Source: Clostridiales bacterium
GTDB lineage: Bacteria; Bacillota; Clostridia; Saccharofermentanales; Saccharofermentanaceae
Reading direction: 5' to 3'
DNA length: 64,000 bases
Assembly: GCA_017515465.1 (NCBI GenBank)
Contig: JAFWFV010000001.1
Location: 1-64,000, forward strand
The first letter of the stretch is position 1, and each line of letters starts with the position of its first letter. A program made the position numbers and the translations under genes. This document shows positions 44,538 to 52,805 of the stretch, piece after piece. Under the pieces are notes generated by a model. It worked only from the letters and a program-made list of their open reading frames with translations, searched no databases and was not told the DNA's origin.

Positions 44538-44822
44538 ATGAAGCGTTTATCCAGCGATTATGAGGGCCGCTGCGGCAATTGTCACAAACTGCTCGCCGAT
44601 GATGATCAGTTCTGCCGCTATTGCGGCACTCCCAAGGGTGAGGGAGGATTCCTTCCGTACGAAAACTCAAATATGTGTGTTTACGGTCCTCCGGTAGATA
44701 CTACCCATACATGTACATCATGCGGCTATTCCTGGAACATCAGAGCTCTCGGCGTCGATAATGCCAGGTTCTGTCCCAGGTGCGGAAGTTCAGTCGATAC
44801 CACTTACGAAGACAGGTATTGA
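44538..44822 (+). CDS. Small double zinc-ribbon protein
   Basis: 94 residues. Two zinc ribbons are visible: CGNC (about 12-15) with CRYCG (about 26-30), and CTSCG (about 58-62) with CPRCG (about 79-83). No other domain. The ATG at 44538 has AGGTGA 8 nt upstream; a GTG at 44526 overlaps the previous stop (GTGA) and is an alternative start adding four residues. Together with the 49-residue gene it forms a two-gene unit. Nucleic-acid or protein binding is likely; the target is unknown. Confidence 0.72.
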   Translation: MKRLSSDYEGRCGNCHKLLADDDQFCRYCGTPKGEGGFLPYENSNMCVYGPPVDTTHTCTSCGYSWNIRALGVDNARFCPRCGSSVDTTYEDRY

Positions 44823-44840
44823 TCCCCAAAACAAGTACTT

Positions 44841-44869
44841 TTGTTAATTATTGACATTTAGGTTATAAT
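44841..44869 (+). promoter_or_regulatory. Promoter of the zinc-ribbon membrane protein gene
   Basis: TTGTTA (44841-44846) and TATAAT (44864-44869) are 17 bp apart. The gene's ATG at 44908 follows GGGAGGG. Confidence 0.65.
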
Positions 44870-44907
44870 GTACTCGACCATTTTTAAGTCAAGTTAGGGA
44901 GGGTATT

Positions 44908-46020
44908 ATGTCTAAATGTCAGTTTTGTGGCTCCGAGATAGAAGATGGTGCCAAGTTTTGTAGTAATTGCGGCGCAACAGCTCCTGTAGCAGCTGAGCCT
45001 GCAGCAGTTCCTGCTCCCGTTGTAGCAGAACCTGTTGTTCCTCAGCCTGAACCTCAGCCTATTGCTCAACCCGCACCGCAGCCTCAGTATCAGCAGCCTC
45101 AGCCTGTTTATTCAGCACCTGCAAGCAACAACAACTATTCCACTTTCACTGAGCAGCCCAAGAACAATGGCTGCTGCGTAGCCGGATTCGTTGTATCTCT
45201 TGTTTCACTGCTCTGCTGCGGTCTGACTGCGATCATCAGCTTGATCCTGTCGATCATCGGTCTTGCTACTGTTGGCAAGAAGAAGCAGAAGGGTAAGGGC
45301 CTCGCTGTAGCAGGTCTGATCATTTCTATCGTTCAGTGCATCTTCTTTATCTTCTTCTTCCTAATTGGTAACGCAGGCATGATCGCCAGCATGGAGAAGT
45401 ACATCAGCAGTGCTCAGAGAGTAACAAGAAGCTCATCTTCATATGATGATGACGATGAGGATGATGATGACTGGGATGTCGATGATGACGACGAAGACGA
45501 TGATGACGATTACGACTTCGACGACGACGATTTCGATTACACAACAGATGCAACAGATTCTACAACTGAGTCAACTTCCGGCGGATATTCAGGATCTCTT
45601 TCCGTTCTCGGCAGCACAGAGAACGGTTACATCGATCTGACGCAGGGTGCATGGGATCCCTGGACAGAGGCTACCACATGGCCTGATTCAGTCGTCAAGG
45701 TAGATCAGGCATTCAATTCCAATTCCGGAGCCATTATTACAATGGTAACTTACAATACGGATCAGGATGCTGATACTATGGCCAGAACATCTATGGCTCA
45801 CATGGATTCACAGGGTGTATCAGGTATCACAGGTGCTCATGTAACCATCGGCGGATATAATGCATCTCAGGCATACGGACTCTATCCTGATGGAACATAT
45901 TTCGTATGCTGGTACTTCAGGACTGATGAAGACGATTATCTCCACTACATTGCAGTCGAATTCCCTGAATCAGACTATGCATCTTTCTCAATGGTAGAGA
46001 ATAACTTCAGGATGAACTGA
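44908..46020 (+). CDS. Zinc-ribbon / DUF4190-like membrane protein with Asp-rich segment
   Basis: 370 residues: an N-terminal zinc ribbon (CQFC at 4-7, CSNCG at 18-22), a Pro/Gln/Ala-rich linker (25-75), two membrane segments (about 88-120 and 132-158) with a Lys-rich loop between them as in DUF4190 proteins, an almost pure Asp/Glu stretch (about 178-213), a Ser/Thr linker and a C-terminal folded domain (about 230-370) that is probably outside the cell. The acidic segment might bind Ca2+ or other cations. A terminator follows. Function not known. Confidence 0.75.
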   Translation: MSKCQFCGSEIEDGAKFCSNCGATAPVAAEPAAVPAPVVAEPVVPQPEPQPIAQPAPQPQYQQPQPVYSAPASNNNYSTFTEQPKNNGCCVAGFVVSLVSLLCCGLTAIISLILSIIGLATVGKKKQKGKGLAVAGLIISIVQCIFFIFFFLIGNAGMIASMEKYISSAQRVTRSSSSYDDDDEDDDDWDVDDDDEDDDDDYDFDDDDFDYTTDATDSTTESTSGGYSGSLSVLGSTENGYIDLTQGAWDPWTEATTWPDSVVKVDQAFNSNSGAIITMVTYNTDQDADTMARTSMAHMDSQGVSGITGAHVTIGGYNASQAYGLYPDGTYFVCWYFRTDEDDYLHYIAVEFPESDYASFSMVENNFRMN

Positions 46021-46052
46021 TATCTGATCAGCGGTCAGAAAACTAACAGATC

Positions 46053-46090
46053 CCCATCTTCCGTCTTCGGAAGATGGGTTTGATCTTTTA
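46053..46090 (+). terminator. Rho-independent terminator
   Basis: CCCATCTTCCG (46053-46063) pairs perfectly with CGGAAGATGGG (46068-46078) around TCTT, followed by TTTGATCTTTT. Confidence 0.88.
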
Positions 46091-46110
46091 TAAGGGCAGG
46101 AAGTATCAAG

Positions 46111-47880
46111 GTGAACGCGAACGGCAGGATCATTAACAGGATATTTACGAAGTCTGTGATCAGCATCATCGTTGCAGCAATGGCTGCGATGCTGGGTATC
46201 GTCATAGACGGAATAGTAATAGGCCGTTTCCTGGGTCCCGAATCCATGGCGGCTTACGGACTGGTAATGCCGGTGGCAAATCTGGTAACCCTATTCAGCG
46301 GTGTGCTGTCAACAGGCGTTCAGATCGTATGCGCACAACGTCTCGGCAGCGGTGATATAAAAGGTGCCAGAAAGGCATTTTCCATGTGCATGGTCATCAC
46401 CGTGATCATATCTGTGATCCTGATCTCTGTCATCTTATCCTTCAGGAATGATATCGTCGTATTTCTAGGGGCGAAAGGCAATTCGGCATATCTGCTGCCA
46501 TATGCCTCTGAATATCTCCTGGGCCTGGCTTTTTCGATCCCGTCTATGCTCTTCCTGTTTGAGTTTAATACTCTCCTCAGGCTGGATGGGGATCCCAACA
46601 GGATCATATTAGCTGTTGGAGTAATGACAGTATTAGACATAGCAGGGGACATTATCAATGCACTGGTGATCAGGGGAGGAATGCTCGGTATTGGCCTTGC
46701 TACCACGATCAGTTATGCTGTTGCAGTAGTGATAGTGCTCTTCCATTTTACAAAGAAGGATATAATCTTCAGGTTTTCGTTCAAGGGTCTGCAGCTTTCT
46801 GATCTGAAGGACATCTTCCTGACTGGCTCCTCCTCCGCGGTAGGATCTGCATCAGCTGTTCTCAGGAACACAGTTCTAAATAACATACTCGTATTGACAG
46901 TGCTGTCAGGAACAGCCGTCGGTGCTTTCGGGATCATGAATACCGTACTGAGCTTTTCCCAATGCACCATGATCGGCATTGGATTGACAGCATCGATGAT
47001 CGCAGGAATGCTCTATGGTGACAGGGACAGAACAGCGTCTGAGTATCTTGTGCGCATGACTGTTAAGACCGATCTTTTACTGGGTCTTTCTATCGGAGCG
47101 GTGTTGTTTATCTTTTCCGGTCAGATCGCATCCATATTCGGGAATAAGGATGGTCAGGCAATGGTTGAACTGGCCGGCAGAGCCATAAGGTTCTATGCTT
47201 TTAGCGTTGCGCTTTACGGAATCAATAATTCATTTGTCAATTATGTTCAGGGCATGAAGAGGATGGTGATCGCAAATGTCTACGGTTTCCTGCAGAACTT
47301 CCTGTTCATTGCGGTCCCGGCGGTCTCACTTATCGGTCTGATCGATACAGATGCCGTGTGGGCCGCATTTGTTATTGGTGAGATCTTAACCTTGATCTGT
47401 GTAGTGATACTGGCTGCTGTCAATAAGAAGGGAATGCCTTACCGTTTCAGGGACTTCCTGTTCCTGCCTAATTGTTTTGACCTGTCTGATGAAGATATCT
47501 GCGAGATAAGCATCTCCAGACAGGAGCAGGTCATTCCCGCTTCTCTTGAGATAGACAGGTTCTGCAGAAAGAAAGGGGCAGATGCCAAGATCAGGCTGCT
47601 CCTGCCGCTCTTCGTGGAAGAACTGGGAAACAACGTCTCTTCATACGGTTTCGGCGATGACGGCAAGAACAGCATGGATATAAGAGTGATCTGCGACCGG
47701 GAAGGATTTGCGCTGAGGATAAGGGATAACTGCAGGATGTTCGATCCGGTCGAATGGGCCAGGATAAATGAAGCCGGTGATCCTGCTGCTAATATCGGTA
47801 TACGTATGGTCCTGGGAATGGCCAGTGACGTCAGTTATGTTAATACATTGGAACTCAATATCCTGACTATCAGGATATGA
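46111..47880 (+). CDS. MATE transporter fused to a GHKL (anti-sigma-like) ATPase domain
   Basis: 589 residues; GTG start with AGGAAG upstream. Residues 1-445 form a MATE-type exporter of about 12 membrane segments (MLGIVIDGIVIGRFLGPESMAAYG; STGVQIVCAQRLG). Residues about 460-589 look like an RsbW/SpoIIAB-type HATPase: N-box VEELGNNVSSYGF, a G1-like segment IRDNCRMFDP (Cys in place of the usual Gly) and a G2-like segment ANIGIRMVLGM. The fusion suggests that transport is coupled to ATP binding or to a regulatory partner. The substrate is unknown. Its stop abuts the convergent acyltransferase gene. Confidence 0.85.
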   Translation: MNANGRIINRIFTKSVISIIVAAMAAMLGIVIDGIVIGRFLGPESMAAYGLVMPVANLVTLFSGVLSTGVQIVCAQRLGSGDIKGARKAFSMCMVITVIISVILISVILSFRNDIVVFLGAKGNSAYLLPYASEYLLGLAFSIPSMLFLFEFNTLLRLDGDPNRIILAVGVMTVLDIAGDIINALVIRGGMLGIGLATTISYAVAVVIVLFHFTKKDIIFRFSFKGLQLSDLKDIFLTGSSSAVGSASAVLRNTVLNNILVLTVLSGTAVGAFGIMNTVLSFSQCTMIGIGLTASMIAGMLYGDRDRTASEYLVRMTVKTDLLLGLSIGAVLFIFSGQIASIFGNKDGQAMVELAGRAIRFYAFSVALYGINNSFVNYVQGMKRMVIANVYGFLQNFLFIAVPAVSLIGLIDTDAVWAAFVIGEILTLICVVILAAVNKKGMPYRFRDFLFLPNCFDLSDEDICEISISRQEQVIPASLEIDRFCRKKGADAKIRLLLPLFVEELGNNVSSYGFGDDGKNSMDIRVICDREGFALRIRDNCRMFDPVEWARINEAGDPAANIGIRMVLGMASDVSYVNTLELNILTIRI

Positions 47881-49026
47881 TCAGCAGGATACTTCTTTCT
47901 TTCTGATGTTCTTTGTGAACCAGCGGGGAATATATGTGAGGACCAGGGTAGTAACTGTGATCATGGCGATCTTATATATCCAGTGTGACGGGGATACCAG
48001 AGTCATATAGTATGTATCAGGCTCGACCTTTGCATCCGTGAGAGCAATGAATATTATGTCCATTATGGTAAATGCTATGAACTGCCATGAATAAACTGTC
48101 ATTGATTCTATTCCAACGGTAGCCAAACATTTCTTGAATCCGGAAAACGGTATCAGGTCTAAAAGCCTGAAGAGCTGGATCGCTACATAAGATGTACCGA
48201 TGCCTCCGAGATAGAGCAGGAATACGCTGAAAAACTGATAAGGACCATAAAAGCTTACTACATAGCCGTTACCTATCGTTCCGGTATACTGTGATATTCC
48301 AATAAATAAGGCGGATATCAGAAATGCCGGTATGAGCTTGCGGGGGCTTTTGGGAGTCAGCATATCATAGTCCTTGATCAGACTGCCAAACAGCATGAAA
48401 GCCGCACCGATACACCCTCTGCCAAAGCCGTATGGGAACTGGAACATTCCCGTGAATGTTTCCAGACCGCCTAGTGCCAGATATATGACAGTAGCAGCTG
48501 CCAGAACGATGTTGTGATGCTTTTTATTCTCCAGGATGGGATATGCCAGCATACATGCGGTGAACATGGCTGGCAGGAACCACAGATGGCAGTCGGTAGG
48601 GAGTATGCAGTCGATGACTCCGGGACCCGGGTGGGTCTTATAGGAAGCAACTTCCAGCAGGAATGTCTCAAGCCCGGAAGGTACGGGTACTAATCCCGAT
48701 CCCCATGTTCCATTCAGGAGAGCCATGACTATAACCCTGTAATCGCTGTACCCGACAAAACTGCTCCTGAACATTTCCAGGAACCCGAAAAGGGCAAGGT
48801 AGGACCAGTAGGGGATCATAAGCCTCTTAAAACGCTGGAGAGCATATTGCTTAAAGGTGAATTTGCCCTTGGTATAAGTGCATCCTGAAATAATGAAAAA
48901 GGTGGGGATGATGAACATGCAGATATCATGGAGTTGCGTAAACCCCGCATGAATGGTCAAAACGGCAATAATGGCGATCGCCCTGGAATAATCGATTACA
49001 TTTATCCTCTGATTAGTTGCCGGCAT
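47881..49026 (-). CDS. Acyltransferase 3 family membrane protein
   Basis: 381 residues with about 10 membrane segments. NVIDYSRAIAIIAVLTIHAGF contains the family's catalytic His; the second motif FIIPTFFIISGC follows. It probably O-acetylates a cell-surface polysaccharide or lipid. It is transcribed toward the MATE gene; an extended -10 box (TGTTATAAT on the - strand, 49056-49064) precedes it. No glycan genes are adjacent. Confidence 0.86.
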   Translation of the reverse strand: MPATNQRINVIDYSRAIAIIAVLTIHAGFTQLHDICMFIIPTFFIISGCTYTKGKFTFKQYALQRFKRLMIPYWSYLALFGFLEMFRSSFVGYSDYRVIVMALLNGTWGSGLVPVPSGLETFLLEVASYKTHPGPGVIDCILPTDCHLWFLPAMFTACMLAYPILENKKHHNIVLAAATVIYLALGGLETFTGMFQFPYGFGRGCIGAAFMLFGSLIKDYDMLTPKSPRKLIPAFLISALFIGISQYTGTIGNGYVVSFYGPYQFFSVFLLYLGGIGTSYVAIQLFRLLDLIPFSGFKKCLATVGIESMTVYSWQFIAFTIMDIIFIALTDAKVEPDTYYMTLVSPSHWIYKIAMITVTTLVLTYIPRWFTKNIRKKEVSC

Positions 49027-49055
49027 ATAATAATCCCCATCGTTGTTATAGAGAA

Positions 49056-49064
49056 ATTATAACA
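49056..49064 (-). promoter_or_regulatory. Extended -10 box of the acyltransferase gene
   Basis: The - strand reads TGTTATAAT about 30 bp before the ATG at 49026. It falls inside an A+T-rich inverted repeat, GTTATA...TATAAC. Confidence 0.5.
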
Positions 49065-49087
49065 TAACGACAGGGATTTAATACACT

Positions 49088-49162
49088 TGGAGCCAATGGT
49101 GGGAATCGAACCCACGACCTATTCATTACGAGTGAATTGCTCTACCCCTGAGCCACATTGGC
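49088..49162 (-). tRNA. tRNA-Thr, anticodon CGT
   Basis: On the - strand, acceptor GCCAATG pairs with CATTGGC, followed by T and encoded CCA. The anticodon arm is ATTCA-CTCGTAA-TGAAT, giving anticodon CGT. The D arm (GGCTCAGGGGTAGAGC) and T arm (GTGGGTTCGATTCCCAC) are normal. Confidence 0.97.
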
Positions 49163-49209
49163 ATTTCAGCATAAGAATTTTACTTAGATTAGTGAGTTAT
49201 GTCAAGTAA

Positions 49210-49218
49210 TGTTATAAT
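49210..49218 (+). promoter_or_regulatory. Extended -10 box directly before the solute-binding-like lipoprotein
   Basis: TGT-TATAAT ends 6 nt before the ATG at 49225, and no Shine-Dalgarno sequence fits in the gap; a leaderless transcript is predicted. Confidence 0.55.
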
Positions 49219-49224
49219 TAGCTT

Positions 49225-50598
49225 ATGCATTACAGATACGGTCTAAAGTCAATATCATTAATACTTGCGGCTATGTTTACTGCCAGCATGTTCTTTACTG
49301 CCTGTAAGAAGGATGATGATGACTTTCCTGACATGGAGTATCCCGAGGAGACCACGGCAGAATCTACTGATGATCAGTCAGTTCCTCAGAATCAGGAGTC
49401 CGATATCATATCCATAACAGTTGCATCTCCTTATTCATCCGAGACGATCGAATATCTCGCAAAGCTCTATTACTGCAAGGAAAACGACCTTTTCGGAGAG
49501 AACACGGGCGATACTGTCAGTCTGTCGTTCCTGGACGGAATATCTCCTGACTTTATAGTAAATTCCATCGTAACTTCGGGAGAGGGTCTGTCACAGGACA
49601 ACATCATCGAAATGAACAACAACGGTGGGGTCATTGACCTGTTCCTGACGGGTCATGTAGATGATTCCATTCAGAGAGACAAGATAGTACCTCTTAATGA
49701 ATACCTTTCCTCGAACAGCCTGATCGCGTCGGGCAAGGTCTATATGAGCGAGATGGACAAGGATACCCATAACGGTCTGTTATATGGCATTCCATTCTAT
49801 TCGTCAGTCCAGCTGATGATCGGAAACTCCGATTTCATACCTGATTCCGGCAAGATCCCTTTCAGGTACAATACGGCAAAGCTCATTGAATATCTGACTG
49901 AGATCAAGAACGGATACAACTGTACACCTCTTTATTCCGGCTATGATCTCATGCCTTATATCTGCAGCTCGTTTAGTGATGTTGACAGATGTTCCTTCAT
50001 GCTCATGGATGAGTACAGGGTAGATCCTGAAGGGACTATGGAGGTCATAGGCAGTGAACTAAGCTTTGTTAATTCCCTTTATGGCAGCAGGCTGTCAGGG
50101 GATCTTACCGTCAGCGGGTCCAATCCCGTGTTTTCGAGAGATGCAGGCATGTGGGTATCATCATCATCTGAGATCTCCAGCTGGGAAGCCTATTATCCTT
50201 CCGGTATCTATTTTGTAGGGCTTCCCGTAGCGGATAATGCCCGCATGATCCCCATAGTAAATCTCTATTCTCTATGTGTTAACAAGGCATCCCCGAACCA
50301 GAAGTTTGCTTCGGAATTTGCAGCTTTCATGGCGCTGGATACCGATGCCAGAACACTTCTCGAGAGGCTGGAGCCCATGACGGGGTTCCTTCCATCCGTT
50401 AAGAATCAGGAAGTGTGGAATCATGTCCTGGCTGATGAGCTCTTCGGCCAGGTTGCTAATAATTACTACCAGAATATGGAGGATGCCGTTTACTGTCCTG
50501 ATGTTTCTGACAGTACGTATTCTTCTGTGATCGGATATTTTGATACTTATGAGGGTGGAGAATTCGATCCGGAGGCCTGCTATGGTTACACTAGATAA
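49225..50598 (+). CDS. Lipoprotein resembling an extracellular solute-binding protein
   Basis: 457 residues with a lipoprotein signal peptide (lipobox FTAC, Cys27) and an acidic linker after it. The remainder resembles the two-lobed family 1 solute-binding fold (VIDLFLTGHVDDS, KIVPLNEYL, LLYGIPFYSSVQLMIGN, near the C-terminus MALDTDARTLLERLEP). No ABC permease genes are adjacent, so a transport role is unproven. The ATG has no ribosome binding site but a TATAAT 6 nt upstream. The next gene starts 16 bp before this one's stop. Confidence 0.78.
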   Translation: MHYRYGLKSISLILAAMFTASMFFTACKKDDDDFPDMEYPEETTAESTDDQSVPQNQESDIISITVASPYSSETIEYLAKLYYCKENDLFGENTGDTVSLSFLDGISPDFIVNSIVTSGEGLSQDNIIEMNNNGGVIDLFLTGHVDDSIQRDKIVPLNEYLSSNSLIASGKVYMSEMDKDTHNGLLYGIPFYSSVQLMIGNSDFIPDSGKIPFRYNTAKLIEYLTEIKNGYNCTPLYSGYDLMPYICSSFSDVDRCSFMLMDEYRVDPEGTMEVIGSELSFVNSLYGSRLSGDLTVSGSNPVFSRDAGMWVSSSSEISSWEAYYPSGIYFVGLPVADNARMIPIVNLYSLCVNKASPNQKFASEFAAFMALDTDARTLLERLEPMTGFLPSVKNQEVWNHVLADELFGQVANNYYQNMEDAVYCPDVSDSTYSSVIGYFDTYEGGEFDPEACYGYTR

Positions 50599-51643
50599 GA
50601 TCAGGCTTTCCGATGCAAAGAAACTGAGATCAGCAGGACTTGTCACAGGGTCCCTTACCATGATCGAGGATGAGTTCAGGACTTATGTCAACTTCGCGCA
50701 GATAGATGTTCTGGTTGCCAGTATAGATGAGGTTCCGGCCGCGCTTGTGAAGCTCTATCATCTGGACCGTAACCGCTGCCGAGTTCATCTTAAGGTAGTG
50801 ATCTCTGCAGAATTGTCAGATGATGTCTACTATGAACTGATGGACAGGATAACTTATCATGCACTGGTCGAATCAGGTTACCATAAGCTCACGGTCAATA
50901 TATCCTCTGCCAACTCTTTCTTTGAGGATCCCTGCATCAGACTGGGATACATTCAGGAATCAGTCCTTTTTGATGAGATAGATAATGACGGATTATTCGA
51001 AGATGCGGGTCTGTTCAGGATCCTGTCCGCCGATTACAGAAACTATAATGTATGTTTTGTTCCTTTTGACATTGGTGTGGCAGTGATATCCGGCAGCAAC
51101 TCAGTTATTAATGGGATCAGACTGTTCAGGTTCGGTGACAGGCTGCCCGGAGGTTTCATCCTGAACGTTGCCAAACAGCTCAGGATCGTTGACCGCAGCG
51201 GCTGCCTGCTTGCTCCTGCAGATGATATCTATTCCATGAGGGATGAAGATATCAAGCTCCTTCCTGATGAAGTAGCAAAGGCATATAAGCAGGTCTCCGA
51301 CTATTTCGGCAAGAGGTCGTCCAGATTTGATCTGAACCTGGATCTGTCTTCCGGCACTGAATTCCAGCAAAGGGTGTGGGAGGAGATATCACGCATAAAG
51401 TACGGAGATACCAGAAGCTATGAGGACATTGCGCTGTTGATATCCGGTGGCGACAAGTCCAAGGCCAAGAACCTCACCAGAGCTGTAGGTAATGCCTGCT
51501 CCGATAATCCCGTTATGCTGGCGGTACCCTGCCACAGGGTCATCGGAAAGGACGGCAAGCTGGCAGGTTTTTCAGCAGGTGTTGAAGTTCAGGATGCCCT
51601 GCTGACTCTAGAGGCGTTCTCATACGTCACATCGATCATCTGA
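50582..51643 (+). CDS. GNAT-like domain fused to O6-alkylguanine-DNA alkyltransferase (Ogt)
   Basis: 353 residues. Residues 1-160 look like a GNAT acetyltransferase fold (VLVASIDEVPAALVKLYHL; LVESGYHKLTVNISSAN; CIRLGYIQESVLF). Residues about 255-353 are an Ogt/MGMT domain with FQQRVWEEISRIKYGDTRSYEDIA and active-site Cys317 in AVPCHRVIG; Ogt repairs O6-alkylguanine by moving the alkyl group to that Cys. The ATG at 50582 lies inside the end of the lipoprotein gene and follows GGAGG at 6 nt. The GNAT assignment is weaker than the Ogt one. Confidence 0.85.
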   Translation: MVTLDKIRLSDAKKLRSAGLVTGSLTMIEDEFRTYVNFAQIDVLVASIDEVPAALVKLYHLDRNRCRVHLKVVISAELSDDVYYELMDRITYHALVESGYHKLTVNISSANSFFEDPCIRLGYIQESVLFDEIDNDGLFEDAGLFRILSADYRNYNVCFVPFDIGVAVISGSNSVINGIRLFRFGDRLPGGFILNVAKQLRIVDRSGCLLAPADDIYSMRDEDIKLLPDEVAKAYKQVSDYFGKRSSRFDLNLDLSSGTEFQQRVWEEISRIKYGDTRSYEDIALLISGGDKSKAKNLTRAVGNACSDNPVMLAVPCHRVIGKDGKLAGFSAGVEVQDALLTLEAFSYVTSII

Positions 51644-51654
51644 GGAGGAGTAAT

Positions 51655-52260
51655 ATGGCTAAGCATGACAAGACTGATATAGGGATCTCCACGTTGCTTA
51701 ATCCGGTCCCTGTGGTAATGATCTCTGCATCAAATCTCAAAGGGGAGAATAATGTCTGCACAGTAGCATGGGCAGGAACTGTCAATTCAGAACCTCCCAT
51801 AGTTTCCATATCCCTGCGCAAATCCAGACTGACCCATGATTATGTTGAGGAGACGGGTGAGTTCGTCATTAATCTTGTCAACAAATCCTTGGCTAAACCC
51901 TGTGATTACGTGGGAGTGAAGTCCGGCAGGGATGAGGATAAGATCTCAAAGTGCGGGCTGTCCGTATATAGATCAGACTATCTGGAGCATGCTGTAGCCA
52001 TTAAGGAATCTCCGGTCAACATCTTCTGCAAAGTCATAAGCAGACAGGAACTGGGATCTCATGATATGTATCTGGCAGAGATCAAAGGCATCAAGGCTGA
52101 TTCGTACCTCCTGGATGAAAACGGCAGGCTGTGTCTGGACAATGCCAGGCTCGTTGCATATAACCACGGTGAGTATTATCTGCTGGGTGAAAAGATAGGC
52201 TTCTTCGGTTATTCCCTGGCAAGTGAAGAGATACTCAAAAAGAGACTGGGAAAGACCTGA
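51655..52260 (+). CDS. Flavin reductase family protein
   Basis: 201 residues; FMN-binding split-barrel of the flavin reductase-like type. Recognised parts are NPVPVVMISASN, NVCTVAWAGTVNSEPPIVSISLRKSRLTHDY and TGEFVINLVN. It starts 11 bp after the Ogt fusion gene with GAGGAGG, so the two are one transcript. It probably binds FMN and reduces flavins or an unknown acceptor. Confidence 0.9.
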   Translation: MAKHDKTDIGISTLLNPVPVVMISASNLKGENNVCTVAWAGTVNSEPPIVSISLRKSRLTHDYVEETGEFVINLVNKSLAKPCDYVGVKSGRDEDKISKCGLSVYRSDYLEHAVAIKESPVNIFCKVISRQELGSHDMYLAEIKGIKADSYLLDENGRLCLDNARLVAYNHGEYYLLGEKIGFFGYSLASEEILKKRLGKT

Positions 52261-52689
52261 TCAGATCAGGTCAGTTTCATCCTCGGTAAAAACTCTGATC
52301 CCGTTATTGATCAGCAGATCGCAGGTAACGCCGTTGCCTTCCTTTTTGCTTCCGGAGAAAGACCCGTCATAGATGGTGCCTTTTCCGCACGAAGGACTGT
52401 TGGCCTTAAGTATTGCCGTATCAGCTCCTGTCAGCTTTGCGATCTGAAGAGCGGCGTCCGCACCCCAGTTATATTCGGCGGTAACATCATTGCCGTTTTT
52501 CATGATCACTTTGTCTCCGACTCTCTCAGAGGGAGTCCTCGGTGTGGGAAGACCGCCAAGCTGTTCGGGGCAGACGGGAATGAGCTGATTATCACTTCCC
52601 AGGTCTATGACTTTCTGACAGGGACAGGAGTCTCCTTTGTATCTGCAATCGATCCCCAGCAGGCAGGCGCTCACAAGAATTACTGACAT
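52261..52689 (-). CDS. DUF523 family protein
   Basis: 142 residues. It has the family's N-terminal VSACLLGIDCRYKGDS, PVCPEQLGGLPTPR and LKANSPSCGKGTIYDGSF, with several conserved Cys (10, 15, 22, 24, 39) that suggest metal or redox chemistry. It is convergent with the flavin reductase gene (adjacent stops) and divergent from upp. The family's biochemical role is not established. Confidence 0.9.
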   Translation of the reverse strand: MSVILVSACLLGIDCRYKGDSCPCQKVIDLGSDNQLIPVCPEQLGGLPTPRTPSERVGDKVIMKNGNDVTAEYNWGADAALQIAKLTGADTAILKANSPSCGKGTIYDGSFSGSKKEGNGVTCDLLINNGIRVFTEDETDLI

Positions 52690-52805
52690 TTTTCATACCA
52701 CCATTTTTAGGATAAAAGTACATAAATCGTGTTTATTAAATCCGTTTTATTTATTATAATTTTTATAGTGTGCTTTTTGCAAATAAAAAAATGCGAGGTG
52801 TTTTT

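Noticed and set aside
49225..50598. ABC importer operon
   Set aside because: The solute-binding-like lipoprotein has no permease or ATPase gene on either side.
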